64,000 nt of DNA from Diorhabda sublineata (Eukaryota > Arthropoda > Insecta > Coleoptera > Chrysomelidae): contig NC_079478.1 of the NCBI RefSeq assembly GCF_026230105.1, positions 7,455,653 to 7,519,652 of the forward strand, written 5' to 3'. The first letter of the stretch is position 1; each line of letters starts with the position of its first letter. The notes under the pieces were generated by a model, which was given only the letters and a program-made list of their open reading frames with translations, was not told the origin of the DNA and made no database searches. Below, in pieces: positions 1 to 12,199 of this stretch. A program made the translations under genes and the position numbers.

Positions 1-409
1 GTTAGATGCTTCAATCTAAAACGAGTGCTTCATTTCATTGGTATATACCGTATACAGGATGTTTCAAAAGCAGTAACCCTGTCTCTAGGCCGGTAGAAAA
101 CTAAAAAAATATGTATAGTTCTTGTGGTAAACATTTTTAGTAAAGATCGTCTCAGCATTATCGCTTTTTTATTGCGTACATGCGGCAATTATAGGAAGAA
201 ATGAGTTTATAACCTGCTGATATTACGTCTCTAGCTAAGGATTTCTTAGTTATCTTATGTTTTATTTTCCATAGGAGGTTTCATTATTTCCCAAATAATT
301 TTATGTTTTCTCGTATAATTCTATAGCTAAACTCATATTTCCCCATCTTTTACCTAGCCAGGGCCTGGTCTATCATCACCTGGGTGTTCTTTTCTGTTTG
401 TCAAATTCC

Positions 410-606
410 AAAAGCAAAGGATCAGCAGATATAATTATTTCCAGTGATGCACCGACCACTTTTTTCTTGTTTACTTCACCTTGGTTTGTTATTTTTAGTT
501 TTGAACCTCCCACAAAATATTAAATGAAATTTAGGCTTGGAAAAATTGTTCATTTTTACTTATGGAGTGATTAATGGCAAGAAACTTGCATCATGTCAAG
601 CGGCCT
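410..606. repeat. Partial MITE, same family as 7869-8327
   Basis: The right end reads GCATCATGTCAAGCGGCCT followed by TAA, like the right end of the element at 7869-8327. The preceding bases also align with that copy (a CAAAATATTGAATCAAATTTTAGG-like stretch and the GGCAAGA.ACTTGCAT segment). The left inverted repeat is not visible, so this copy looks 5' truncated and its left boundary is approximate. Confidence 0.5.
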
Positions 607-619
607 TAACACCATCCAC

Positions 620-1339
620 CTCCAAGATAAATTGTTCTGTAGAAAACAAATCTATCAGCTGCTAGAACACCAGCTAGGTCATTATGTTTACATTTTTGTT
701 TTGTTTATATTTTTATGCCAAACAGAACCTCACTAACATTATGTTCGAGTTATGAGGATGTGCTGATCTGGTTATACAAACGAATACATTTCTAACTACC
801 AAATTTATTGAGACTCACAGCTGTGACCTCGGAGGTAACTATTAGCAGCATTGTAATAAATTTTTATTCGAATATGTTTTTCTATACATCCCATAAATTT
901 GACTCACATAGAGGGCACTAGTTACAAGGTTTGTCCCAAGTAGTGTTTAACATACATTTTTTGAGGTTATGTTTATTAATCCAAGTGAACATCATTCAAT
1001 TTCACACCAAAAATGTATACTTATACCGTAGGTTGATATAAAGTAATGATAAAGTGATTATTATTAATTAGTATGCATGATGTAAGTTAAAATTTTCCAT
1101 CTCGTGGATCAGACCTAATCGCTAAAACAGATACTTGTTAAAAAAGTGGGATTGAGAGCTTTCCTTTCTTGTAACGTTCAACAAAAATCCATTAATCTGT
1201 ATATATCTTTGTTATCTCTAAGCTTCAATTGAAACACTGTCATTCATCGATAATTATGATGGATCAACAATAATTAGGTATTTGAAACCTTGTTATTAGT
1301 ACAATTAGATAGTGTTAATCAAAATGTTAAATAACCGAC
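620..1339. other. No gene seen
   Basis: AT-rich intergenic sequence. I see no coding region, RNA gene or repeat boundary here. Confidence 0.5.
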
Positions 1340-1790
1340 ATGTTATTAACCTTAGGCGTGTGTTTAGGAAGCTCTAGTGCAGCTGTTACGCGTTATGCAG
1401 AAAAGTTTTACAAAGTAAAAATACTTTCAGAGCCTTTGAACATGAGGCCACAAAAAATAAATTCTGGTAGGCCAAGAACAACAAAAACCATTAATAAAGA
1501 AAATATTATTTTAAATTCAGTTGATCAAGATCCAGCAGTTTGCGTAAGGAACAACAGCTACATCCTTAACATTTCACACAAGTTCAAGACGTTAGGGTAT
1601 TGTAATTGGTTCATTAGCTATGAGCTGAATCGATGAATTGGTAGAGGTGCGGAAGCTCCGATGTATTGGCCTCCTTGGCCATGCAATCGTTTGGTCGTAT
1701 CTTAAGGGAAAAGTACATGCTACAGAAGTAAATTGACGTCAAGAATTGGAAGACAAAATTCAATGGCACTTTAATTAGTGATGACGATAA
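1340..1790 (+). pseudogene. Relic Tc1/mariner-like transposase (DUF4817-type HTH plus DDE end)
   Basis: The first part encodes an N-terminal helix-turn-helix of the type found in insect Tc1/mariner-like transposases: RYAEKFYKV near its start, then a GRPRTTKT motif, then NSVDQDPAV. From about 1635 the translation resembles the family's C-terminal catalytic region (WIGRG, then YWPP), and in another frame YLKGKVHATEV followed by ELEDKIQ. The central catalytic core between the HTH and this end is missing. Stops and frameshifts interrupt the rest, so this is a dead, internally deleted copy. No inverted repeats were identified. The family call rests on motif recognition. Confidence 0.6.
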
Positions 1791-2391
1791 GATCGTAGCT
1801 TAGCTATAATAGTCTTAACAATTTCCTAGGTCTACTGTACTCTAGAAAAACTTATCGTAAGTTAAAAGCAGATAACATAAACATATACGTAACGTTAGAA
1901 GTATTATGACCTTGATTTTTTTGATCTATTATTTAATAAAAGAAATTTTATCAACGTGTACTTGGAAAAAATTAATAACCTGTTATCATATACAATGGAC
2001 AAGGATGTCTGGTTGAGGTATCTCATTCCGAGCGACTTTAACTCCGTATATTAATTACGTCATACTCTACGGAGTGTGGTGCAAATTAGACGGTTTTCCT
2101 CTCATAATAACTAACATGTATAATGGGATTTAAATCTGGTATTCAAGGTGGCCACTTTGCACAGTTCGACGTGCAATCTATATACGTGTGTTATTATGGT
2201 GAAAAAAGATTTTCCGACGCTCATTTATATAAAGCAGTAAAAGTGGTTTGTTTGTATGACTTCATAAACATGAAGAAACTAAATTAGAATGAAATAATTG
2301 TTTTTATAAATGTGATCAAAGATAAAACGTTGATATTGTTATTAACAGAATATAAAGTATATGTCTATTCAAGAAAGATTCACATCCAATA
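1791..2391. other. No gene seen
   Basis: AT-rich spacer. Nothing recognisable lies between the transposase relic and the mariner. Confidence 0.5.
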
Positions 2392-3424
2392 CGAATTTTG
2401 CCCGGAAAATAAGTATAAAAGTTGAATAATAACTATATTTTAACAATTATTCAGGTATTATAATATGGTCCTCTTCAAAGTACTCTCCCTGAGACAAGAT
2501 GCACTTCTGCCACTGTCGATAACATAGCTGAAAGCCTTCAGTTTTGATGATGCTTGGTTGCCATGTCGTTTCTGCCTCGATCTTTTCCTCATCTCCTATA
2601 TGCCATCCCCAAACACCATTTGACATTTTGGGAACAAGAAGAATCACAAAGGGCCAAAAACTCACGCAAAACGAGCGACGTGTAAGCGGGCGCATTGTCG
2701 TGATGAAGAATCCACCTTCTCCCTTGTGCGAAATCTGGTTGAACTCTAGCCACACGAGCTCTGAGACGTCTCAAAACTTCAACGTAAAAATTTCCGTTTC
2801 CTCTCTGACCGGGAGGGACAAATTTCTTGTGAACAATGCTCCTAGAATCAAAGAAAAGAGTCAACATTATCTTCACATTGGACTACATTTCTCGCTTCAA
2901 GATTTGAGCTCCACGTCGAATTCGTAAAATTAGGATTCATCTTCCTACAAATCCGTACAGCAATCAACCCTCATTGCTTTGTGATCGAGAACGATTTTTT
3001 TGAGGATTGACAGCTCGTCAGCTATAATTCTTACTATCAATCTCTGGTCTTTGAGACCACAAACCCGAATTCGTTTCATCAAAACTCGATGTCGACGAGC
3101 GTCCTGAGCGAGAGTCTACTTTCACTTCTTTTTAACCACTTGTTTCCGATTGGCTCTTTCAGAGAATTGTCTCCTTAAACTTGTTTCAAGTACTCAAAAA
3201 TGACACATTTTCATTTTTGTCTAGCTTTGCAATAAACTTGATGTTGATGCACTCTTCCTCAATCAGCAAGAGGTCCATGCTCACTCCTAATCACACGTAG
3301 AGCGCTCTGACTCGAACTGATCATTGATGGGATTGTCTATAGAAACAGTGCAACCTAGTGGCGTCTGCAACCTGTAAATGAAGTTATTATTTAACTTTTA
3401 TACGTATTTTGCGGACAAACCTCG
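2392..3424 (-). mobile_element. Degenerate mariner element with TIRs and TA TSD
   Basis: The ends form imperfect inverted repeats of about 43 bp. The left reads CGAATTTTGCCCGG...AAGTATAAAAGTTGAATAATAAC and the complement of the right reads CGAGGTTTGTCCGC...ACGTATAAAAGTTAAATAATAAC. Both are flanked by TA (2390-2391 and 3425-3426), the usual mariner target. A transposase lies on the minus strand. A possible start is near 3278 (MDLLLIEEE, then NIKFIAKLDK). Inside 2589-2876 is the second catalytic aspartate region, HHDNAPAYTS. The C-terminal block ending YEEDH-like sequence (FQLCYRQWQKC, SQGEYFEEDH) is at 2447-2600. Multiple stops, frameshifts and a deletion after the HDN motif make it inactive. 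Confidence 0.85.
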
Positions 3425-3426
3425 TA

Positions 3427-6400
3427 TATTATTTTAGTAGTAGTAACCCCGATACATACAATTTTTTCTACTCATCGACATCAAAAGTATCTGATGACTT
3501 TTTAAATATGTATCACAAAGTAAACATTAGATAATTTTTGTTATAAATTAATTTTCAAAGTTCATGTTAGAGTTTACACAAAGTGTTATTTATATATAAT
3601 TTTATTATCGATATCATCAGCAAACATTAGGATTCTAAAAAAAAAAAGATAAATAATGGATTTTTCAATATACACTGTATTTGGAATCGTGACAGATCGT
3701 TTTAAAAATGGAGATGTAAATCCCTTGATAGGAATAGTAAAATAATTAGGTTGATACTGAATATAGTATTTACGATTAATTTTATTTCATGGAAGTAAAA
3801 TTTCAAAGTTTTACCCTTCGCTAACATTCCTACGCTGAATTCTTTCGGATTGGCTTCCATCGAATTCTTGGCCTTCTAAATGCCAGGTACGGGGCCAAAG
3901 CCTTGCCCTATTGGCACATTTTTAGGTATGGTAAGTTTAATAGTGCTAAATGTGGTAAGTAATGTGGATGTGGTCGGACAGTTCAAGTCATATTTATCTT
4001 CAACTCTTTCTTTACATGCTGAAGTTTAGTTTCTGTAATACCACTGCGAAAAAGAGCAACTTGTCCTATCTACAATTTTCATCTTCCTTCACATACGATT
4101 TAATTCTTACTCTGTACATATAAATCATTGTTATCTTTGGCGGTAGATCGACGTATTTTTGTACGTTTACTTTCGATATCAAGGAATACAAGCCTCAGAT
4201 TTGCTCTTAACAAAAGTTATAAATCCTTTTAAATCTTCGTTAGAGTATAGAAGTAGACTTGTGACAATCAACAAATTAAATAGAGACGGAATTTTTTAGA
4301 AAGACATAATTGTAGTATCTAATGTGTTCTACCAAGTTGCTTTAATCACATCTGTTAAATTTAATGACCAACCAGATTCCTTAGTCACTGCCAGGTATCC
4401 AAATGTCCTCATGTCACTTGTTCGCTGACCATTGACATATCTCGCTCCTTGACATTATTGACAAAATACGTACTTCTGCCGTTATCACCTCGATTCTTTT
4501 AACCCAGTATTTCAATTTTGCCGTTATCGCCTTACAAAACAAGTCACACCTGATTGCTGTTATCGCAATCTGCGGTTAGGCGCACGATAATCATTCTACG
4601 ACGTAGCTCATACACGTCACTTCCGGTCCCATACCTGTTTAGAGTATCTACTCTTGCGAATGTGATTCTAAAGAGCTCTCACCGAGATTCTTGCCGGCCA
4701 AGATTATCAGTAAAAAATGAAATGGAGCTGAGATTGATTGGGAAGTAAATTTTGTTCATAGTTTTCTCCTGAGTCATTTCAGTTTTATTTGTCGTTTATT
4801 ATAATCTTTGAAAGTGACATTTTTTAATCATCTTTGTAAAAATGGTGGGAATTGTCATAATTTCATCAAATAAATTATCAATTGACGAAGATGTTGCTAA
4901 AGTTCGATGATGTTGTTCTGCAGCTTTGACATTTTTCATGCAATCATTATAGTCATTAAATACGACAGTAAATCTGAAACATTGTAACTTTTACAACTTT
5001 TTGAATCGTTATCTTTCAGAAACGGATTTTGTAGATAATTTTATGATCTACAATTTTTGTTTAAGGTATTTTCATGATAAAACTTACCGTTTTGCTTTCG
5101 ACTTTCGAACTTGAATAAAATTTTTTCCATACACGGAAATGATTGACATTGAATTGATTGAAATTCAAATTTTATTTTCAATTGTATTTTAAACAATTTC
5201 ACTAATTTACAGCTTGATGGGGATTTATGTAGCTTCACTCTTATTTTTTGGTCTAATTTGACCGGACTATTCGCAGGATAACCAAGACGATCAAACCTCT
5301 GGAGTTGTTAGAGTGAAATTGTCTAAAGCAGAGTATTTATCAGTACAACTATTACAGATTGCTAATTGATTGATTGATCTTAAGATCAGATTATAATGTT
5401 AAAATGATATTGCACATGAGTAATTGCTGTTAACAAAAATAATTCGAGAAAAGAAAGATTTTAGAATTTTTGTTGATTTATCTAAACTCTAAAGTATTTG
5501 AATCGAAGAAAGAAATGATTTTAGCTGGAATTTATAAAGCATAAATTCGTCATTGCGGGGTTAATATTATCATTTAACAGCATTTGATTTGCAGTTATCG
5601 CTTAAGTAAACTTGAGCTGGTGTAAATCCTGATTTTTTGCCTCTTTTCCTTTCGCAAAATTTGTAGATTTTCAAACCCATCACAGCTTAATCGCTTTGAT
5701 TTCACCTAGATGAAATTGCAGTCCATTAGATTGTATGATAGAATTAGAATAGAAGATAGAAATGTATGATCACCGAAAGCTTAAACAGAAATACCAACAA
5801 ACGAATAAATAGAATACTGGAAAATGAAAGATCTGAATCCTGTATGTAAAATATGTTGTTGCATAGTCAATAAAAAAAATTCAATAATAAAAGTTGTATT
5901 CTTGGCAATGACAATGTTTGTTACTGTGTATTCAATAGTAACAATTAATATTCGGTACCCCCGACCTTCTAGAGGCCGAGTTGCGTGAATTGGGTCAAAT
6001 TACTTAGGTCCGCGCTGAAAAAAAATCCGTTAATTTCTTGCTATGTTCTTGAAAAAGTTACGATTTAAAATGTGCAAACGTACCGAGAAAACAACGGTCT
6101 CTTTCTACAAGAACTTCAAGTTGGAGAGAAAGGCACCAAGCACTTTTACTGTATTCATCAAAGACACACTCTTGTATTGAATGTCTCTGTTCGCGTTAAG
6201 TTATTCTCTTCAAGACTTCCGTCTTGGATTTCTTACGTAACGTAATTCATCTTAAAGATATACATAAACGCAGTTGGAGGTATTTTTTAATAGGCGCGTC
6301 GATAAAATGATAAACAAATATATTCATAACTTTTTCACACAAATTATTTACCTCCTACTGCTACCACATATTTCGATACTTGTAACTAATTGACCGAAAA

Positions 6401-6945
6401 ATTTGCAGTCTAAATTTTTTCCATTATTCAAGTACTCTTTAAAATTTCCATACATCTGAATACATGTTAACTGTCATGACATATAACATTACTCCTTTCG
6501 ACTGTTTGGTCAACATTCAAAGAATCAAAATTTTTCCTTTATCTTTCGTGGCAAAAATTTTTCCACAACATTCAGAATCTATCGCACATGCGACATACTA
6601 AAAATATTCATGCAAACAATGAGTTTTTTTGTTATATATCTTGTTGTGTGGTTAGTTCCAGTGTGCTAATGAAAATAGTTTTCACTGTATTGTTCAGATG
6701 CCTCAATTTTTAAGTATCGAACAGTGAATATGGTCAACCATAATTGAAACTCGCCAACCAAACAAACCGTTGAAACTGGAAATGGATAATAGGAATATTA
6801 GTCATGGTTCTAGCTCTAGTTACTCCTTGAGGAAGTGGCAATTAAATATATTATTTAATTTTTGTTACGATGACTTTAAAGTCGTTTAATTTATAAAATT
6901 CGTCGTATCCGTTAAACGGAAATCTAATTTCTAGGGACTCGCTAA
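3427..6945. other. Long stretch without recognisable gene
   Basis: About 3.5 kb of AT-rich sequence. Short open frames at 4554-4748 and 5041-5238 show no motif, no partner exon and no similarity I recognise. It is probably intergenic DNA and old decayed repeats. Confidence 0.45.
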
Positions 6946-6949
6946 GCCC

Positions 6950-7830
6950 TAAACTAAAAGTATATCCAAATATGTTTAGCAGGAGGTAAATTGTAGATGA
7001 AATTCGTGTACAAAAACATAAATTGCAGAGAAATCTTCAAAAAACCACTTCCGTGCTTGTATATTTTAGAAATATTGATAGAAATAAAAAAATTGATGTA
7101 TTCGGACGACCCATTGCTAGTAAAACACCGCAGCCTATGATGGTACCAACAGCAGCTGCCTTTAAAATAGTCGTTGGATTTCCTTTGAAAAATATCTCCA
7201 TAGGTAGAGTAGATAGTATGTTGAGCAGTCACGCAAATAAAGATCGTTTACTTTTAAATGAATGTGGAACATTTCGACAACGTACAGATTAACATCTTTC
7301 AGCAATTTGTGATACATGTCATACTTTCATCTAGATTATTTTAATCCACTTCTCAGTCGTTTAGCTAAAAAATCAAAACTGTATGGTTGGCAGTGTTCTG
7401 AATGTGATAAAACATCGGATTCAGAAGTTCAAGACTTGAAAACATCCTGACGAAGTAGAAGGATTTACAATAATAGGGAAAGTAAAACAGATCAGGAAGA
7501 AAATTATAATGGAATATCGCAATCTAATGAACAAATACCTCAGGGAAGACCAAATATTTCGAATCTGATAACAGAGTTGTCTGGAATGAATGGTGCTCAA
7601 ATATATGTTGATAATGGGTATGACGGAAGCCATAAGCCATAAGATCCACCAGATGTTAACAGAGAACACAAAAGGAAAAGAAAGAAAAAATGTTCAGAGC
7701 TCCAAGAGACGTTACCTCTTCAACGAATTACAATTAAGATCAAACCGATTCCTCTACCAGCTGGAGAAGTTGTATCAAAAAAGAAATGAGAAAAAGTAGA
7801 AATCCCAGAATTTAAGATGTCGGTTAATTT
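6950..7830 (+). pseudogene. Processed pseudogene of a PHF14-like PHD-finger gene
   Basis: Broken + strand frames give pieces of a PHD-finger protein without introns. An ECGTFRQRTD piece (7255-7290) is followed by a CDTCHT zinc-ligand pair near 7310. After a frameshift comes HLDYFNPLLSRLAKKSKLYG and then WQCSECDKTSDSE (7331-7440). The order Cys-x2-Cys, HLDCL-like, PPLSRLPKK-like, WQCSEC is that of the second-half PHD finger of PHF14 proteins. A basic tail follows (RRSRRIYNNRES near 7455, REHKRKRKKK near 7665, then ITIKIKPIPLP). There are several frameshifts and stops, and no splice sites are needed to join the pieces. This suggests a retrocopy. The parent assignment is inference from motifs. 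Confidence 0.55.
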
Positions 7831-7868
7831 GAGGTTAAGCAAATACCAACTGTTATTAAATTACCTAA

Positions 7869-8327
7869 AGGCCGATTGACATGATGCAATGCAAAATGCA
7901 ATATTTCTTGATAAAAAGCATGAACAAATGAAGCTCAGCTTGTTTCTTGCATGATCTGGCACTTGCAACATCATCGGTTTGGTGCCATTTCTATTGCATG
8001 TAAGCTGCAGTTGATTCTAGGGAGAAATCCAGTTATTTTTGGCTTAATAACCAACCAATCTATCAGGCTCCAAAACCAAGGCAGCACTAAATATAATTAT
8101 TGACAGTGATCTACTGACCATTCTTTCACTTCGTTACTTACTTAATTAGTTTTGTAATCATCACAAAATATTGAATCAAATTTTAGGTAAGGTATTTGTT
8201 TAATTCACTTTTTGAATTTTTTTTAATGACTGCCATGATGCAATGGCAAGAGACTTGCATAATTTTGACCTTGCAAGAAATTGCATGCAATTTTTTGCAC
8301 TTTGACTTGCAACATGTCAAGCGGCTT
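7869..8327. mobile_element. MITE with TAA target duplication
   Basis: The left end AGGCCGATTGACATGATGCAA and the complement of the right end AAGCCGCTTGACATGTTGCAA are inverted repeats. TAA flanks both sides (7866-7868 and 8328-8330). The 3-bp TAA duplication suggests a PIF/Harbinger-type non-autonomous element. The interior is rich in GCAA/TTGC motifs (repeated TTGCA) and has no ORF. A truncated relative lies at about 410-606. Confidence 0.7.
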
Positions 8328-8330
8328 TAA

Positions 8331-9567
8331 AAACCGGTTGCCGGAAATATTTGTTATTGTTGTCGAGGGAGCGGATCACACAGTAATTCTGTCAAATGTT
8401 TCGCTACGTAGTGTGGCGGATATTTTTGAATGAATACTTGCTGTATAATTATATTATAGAAATATATAAAATCTGAAATTTTGAAGTTTTGGATATATAA
8501 TACAAAGAGCGATCAGCATCTGCCAACTTATGTAGATTCAGCTGCACATGTACGGAAAACTTGCTAAATAAAATTCTGTGAAAATATTGTGTGAAAAATG
8601 TGGAAAATGTACAATACAAACAACTATACGTAGAAATTAATATTAAAATAAAGCATTTGTTCTATAATTTTGATTTCAAAAAATGTTTTTTTCCCAATTT
8701 TTGTCAAAATTTAAAATACCGGCCATAGTAAGAATCTCGTTTACAAAAATGTCTGCAGAAATAGTGTTAAACTTTCTTTCAAAAATTGCATGAAATATAT
8801 CAAAATTGTACACAACATGAAAATGTTTCCATATTTTCAACTAGTTGTTGAAATAATTTTCTTTAATTTAATTTAATTTAATTCAGTTTTACGCTTCCAT
8901 AAATACGTTTATTGGGTAATAATTTAATTTAAACATTTCTTCGGTTTGATTTTTAAGAATTGAAATCATCGAGTTGACCCTGACTGATACGTTCATGTCG
9001 AATAACCATCAAGTCGGGTTCTTGTGTGTTGTGCCCGGAGCGTTTGTAGTTGGTATCTAGGTCCTAGAAGGATTTGGTCGACTCGATTGCTTCGATTCAA
9101 GTGAAGTTGAAAGGTGCGACCAGAGCCTGCTGGGTTCGCGATTTCACGATTCAAGTCTCCAATACACATTTTTTTCGGAAAATTTTTTGGTTTCATGAAG
9201 TGAGAGTGTGTGATTTTTGACTTGAAAAATATTTTTTAGTGCACAATGACTTTATAAATATCAGTTATTATTTTCAAATTTGGGGGTTATCGACAGTTTT
9301 ATTAAAGGTAGGAGATAATACATCACACAATATTTACAATTACATTAGAAGAGCGTTTTGTTCTGGTTTTGTAACTAAAAATTTTTGTAATTATTAAATT
9401 TAAGAGTTAGTTAGTTTTTTTAATTTATTCATTATTTAAGAAGACGCGAGCCAACTTTTCTGAATATTATACGTTTCTATAAATCTACATAAGGGAAAGT
9501 GAAAACTATAAGTGAAAAATATAAGAGTTTCATATATTAACGTAACCATAAAGAGAAAATTTAGGTA
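8331..9567. other. No gene seen; includes a GC-richer block
   Basis: Mostly AT-rich, with a tandem TTTAATTTAA-like run near 8862-8882. The stretch 8985-9180 is clearly more GC-rich than its surroundings and is open on the minus strand for 67 codons. I cannot assign it to a protein or repeat family. Confidence 0.4.
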
Positions 9568-10609
9568 CAGGGTTATTCTAAATGATGGACCCATTTTTAA
9601 AAACTCATATTTATTAAAGTACAAATGCTACATGAATAATTTTTATACCAATGAAAAGAGGAAGTTCTAAAGTTTATTTTAATATATGACAAATGTTCAA
9701 TATGGCCTCCAGCTGCTGCACGGCACACATTTTTCCAGTAGCCAAACTCATCCCACACACAAGCTATTACTGCACGGCAGCATTGATACGGTTCCGCAGA
9801 TTGTAAAAGTTGTTGGTAAAGACGGAACGAAAACAGCTTCCTTAACATAACCCCATAAGAAAATGTAGAAGCGTAGAGCCAGGTCTTCAGTTCCCCTGCG
9901 ACCAATCCAGCGCTGACGAAAGGATTCATTTAAAAAGCGTCGTACATCGAGGTGCCAAAGGGGTGGAGCTCTATCATGTTGAAAAATGAAATCTTGGGAA
10001 TCTTCCACAAGTTCTTTCCGCATAAAAAATGGTCCATAAACCTTTGTACGTAATAAGGCACAGAACACGTTTATCTTCGGTGAGTCTTCGTGATGCAATG
10101 TTGTATGTGGATTTTGCAAACCCCATATGCGAACATTGTATGTTGACATTTCGACTGAGGTGTCTCATCCTCTACCATTTCGTATACATTACCGCAAAAT
10201 TCGATACGCTTCTCTTTGTCATTAGGGTTGAGAGCCTGCACGAGTTCTAAACGGTAGGGCTTGTACAGCAAACACCGTCTCATAACTTTCCATACAGTTG
10301 GTTGGGGTATTTCAAGTTCTTTACTAGCTCTATTGGTAGACTTACTTGGGCTGCGAACAAAGTTTTCTTCTATCCGTCTGACATCTTCTTTTGACACACG
10401 CGGTCGGCCTGTGCTTTTTCCTTTACACACACTTCCAATCTCATTAAATTGATGAAATCAACGAGTAATGCTAGTTTTCTAGTTGGTAGTTTAGTACCAA
10501 AAGAATTTGTAACTTCGCCTTTTCATTGGTATAAAACTTATTCATGTAGCATTTGTATTTTAATGAATACGAATTTTTAAAAATGGGTCCATCATTTGGA
10601 ATAACCCTG
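9568..10609 (-). mobile_element. Tc1/mariner-type element, internally deleted
   Basis: The terminal inverted repeats begin CAGGGTTATTC.AAATGATGGA and extend for about 35 bp, including CCCATTTTTAAAAA. Both ends are flanked by TA (9566-9567 and 10610-10611). The minus strand carries a transposase typical of insect Tc1/mariner elements. The N-terminal HTH has CKGKSTGRPRVSKEDVRRIE, then SPSKSTNRASKELEIPQPTVWKVM (10180-10430). Next come NVRIWGLQNPH, SPKINVFCALL and VYGPFF. The DDE aspartate region is FIFQHDRAPP near 9975, followed by RRFLNE, RWIGRRG and FLWGYVK. The first acidic catalytic block and the third aspartate are lost to deletions, and the frame is broken several times. The intact family is longer, so this is an inactive deletion derivative. 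Confidence 0.88.
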
Positions 10610-10984
10610 TACTATGCATAACATAATCGTGATTACCTTCAACTTATTGTTACTTGATAAATAAACATTTACTTTCATTTTATAACACTGAAGTGTGAGC
10701 GGTAAACTTTTTTACATAGAAGTCAAAGATGACCTCCATTTTCTTATATCTCAGAAATTTCATTAGTATTTTACTAATAATTATGAATTGCTGCCTATTT
10801 TCAGATTGTCACTATAAATATTTTCCAAATATGGCATTTTCCTTAGCATCGATTCCCGAAACCTGCATTTTACGACTTACGACTATATCAGAATTACTGA
10901 CTTTCAAAGCATTGATATTTCTCCTGAAGCTTTCCTGTTATGAGCTGCTTTTATAGCCTATTCGAAAGTGGAATATTATCTTTT

Positions 10985-11090
10985 ATTATTCGCGGCAGAT
11001 CCATTTTAGAACACTTAAGAAGAATACTCCAGAATATTCGATATCTGCGTAACAAATAGGCAAATGTTAAGTTATAGGGGAAAGAAGAAT
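10985..11090. repeat. Diverged dispersed repeat, partner at about 20965-21060
   Basis: The segment ACACTTAAGAAGAATACTCC, then AGAATATTCGATATCTGCGTAAC, aligns with 20980-21030 (ATACTTAAAAACATCCCAG, then AATATTTGACAGCTACGTAA) in the same orientation. The family is unknown and the boundaries are approximate. Confidence 0.4.
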
Positions 11091-11205
11091 ATCCAGTAAA
11101 TATCTAGATTAGGTTATACCCCTTGGTTAAAAGAATTTGCGTTTAAAAAATCAAATAATTGTAATGATTTTTCGGTGATTGTTATATTTAAATGAATCGT
11201 TCAAA

Positions 11206-11222
11206 CCTAACCTAACCTAACC
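11206..11222. repeat. Short (CCTAA)n telomere-type tract
   Basis: Three uninterrupted CCTAA units plus CC, the complement of the common insect telomere repeat TTAGG. It sits inside the window, not at a chromosome end. A degenerate GGTTA-rich stretch also occurs at 11890-11920. Confidence 0.7.
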
Positions 11223-11430
11223 TTTTTTTTTATTTGTGAGTGGGAAAATTTTCCAAGGACTTCTGGGAAGTGGGCCCAGGCGAGCTGGATTTATCCACTG
11301 GGGGGGACGCCTACCAGCTAATAACCCACCCTCTTGTCCACCGACTCATGAGGAACCGTTCTTAGAGAACCTTACGTTACATGCGCCAGCTTTGCTGGCT
11401 CCGTATATAACTTATAAAACTATAAATAAA
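11223..11430. repeat. GC-richer block abutting the CCTAA tract, possible retrotransposon 3' fragment
   Basis: Directly after the CCTAA tract and a T-run, the base composition shifts to GC-rich (GGGCCCAGGCGAGCTGG, CTGGGGGGGACGCC), then returns to AT-rich at about 11405. No open frame or motif identifies it. Telomere-targeted R1-clade LINEs insert into TTAGG repeats, so a 3' fragment of such an element is one possibility. This is inference only. Confidence 0.3.
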
Positions 11431-11654
11431 TAAACATGAATAGAAAAATAATATAAATAAATCTTATATCTAGTGTATGATAAAAATGATAAAAACAATG
11501 TGTTGGAACGAAAATCTACTTCTCTACAAAATGAAATCCAATTACAAGCAGGGGTCGCTGTTATCGAAAACTCTTCCATGATTTTTTCTTGATGAGGTGG
11601 TCGACAATAAATAAAATGGATATACAAACTGTATGTAGAATCATCACTTCTTTT

Positions 11655-11870
11655 CAGGGCCGGATTAAGCTAGGGGCTTGGGGGGGGGGGGCTATAGCCC
11701 CGGGCCCATGTCCAAGAGGGCTCCATCATTTGGAAATCATTCTGTATTTTTTGATGTGTTGATACCATAAATCTAACGTATTGATATTATTTTGTGAATA
11801 ATTTTCGAATTCCTTAAGGGGGCCCCGTCATTATTTTAGCCCCGGCCTTATAAATCTTAATCCGTCCCTG
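11655..11870. mobile_element. hAT-type MITE, copy 1
   Basis: Starts CAGGGCCGGATTAAGCTAGG and ends with the complement of CAGGGACGGATTAAGATTTA. It is flanked by a perfect 8-bp duplication CTTCTTTT (11647-11654 and 11871-11878). TIRs beginning CAGGG and an 8-bp TSD are hAT hallmarks. It contains a G-run and no ORF. Confidence 0.88.
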
Positions 11871-11984
11871 CTTCTTTTATTTATATATGTAGGTTAAGTT
11901 AGGTTAGATTAGGTTAGAATTTAACGATTACTATAATATTTTACTAAATTAAAATCTAAAACACCGAAAAACAGAAGAATTAAT

Positions 11985-12190
11985 ATTATATATCAAAAGC
12001 CCTGTACTAATTGTGGCGCTATCTACATAGGGCAAACCTCTCAGTATTTAGAAAATAGACTAAGGGGTCATCAATACGATAAAAAAATAGAACTGCATTA
12101 ACGAACCATGAAATATCACAAAACATAAATACAATTACAAAAATTTAAAAATTCTTGAAACATTCATAAGAACGAAAAAGCGGAGGGGGT
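11985..12190 (+). pseudogene. Penelope-like GIY-YIG endonuclease fragment
   Basis: One + frame reads CTNCGAIYIGQTSQYLENRL followed by RGHQYDKK (about 11995-12097). This is the first half of a GIY-YIG nuclease domain (AIYIGQT, then R.RGH) as found at the C-terminus of Penelope-like retroelements. A further piece, TALTNHEISQNIN, follows after a frame change. The rest of the element is not recognisable. It belongs to a different lineage from the copy at 37541-38070. Confidence 0.65.
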
Positions 12191-12199
12191 GATTTTCTC

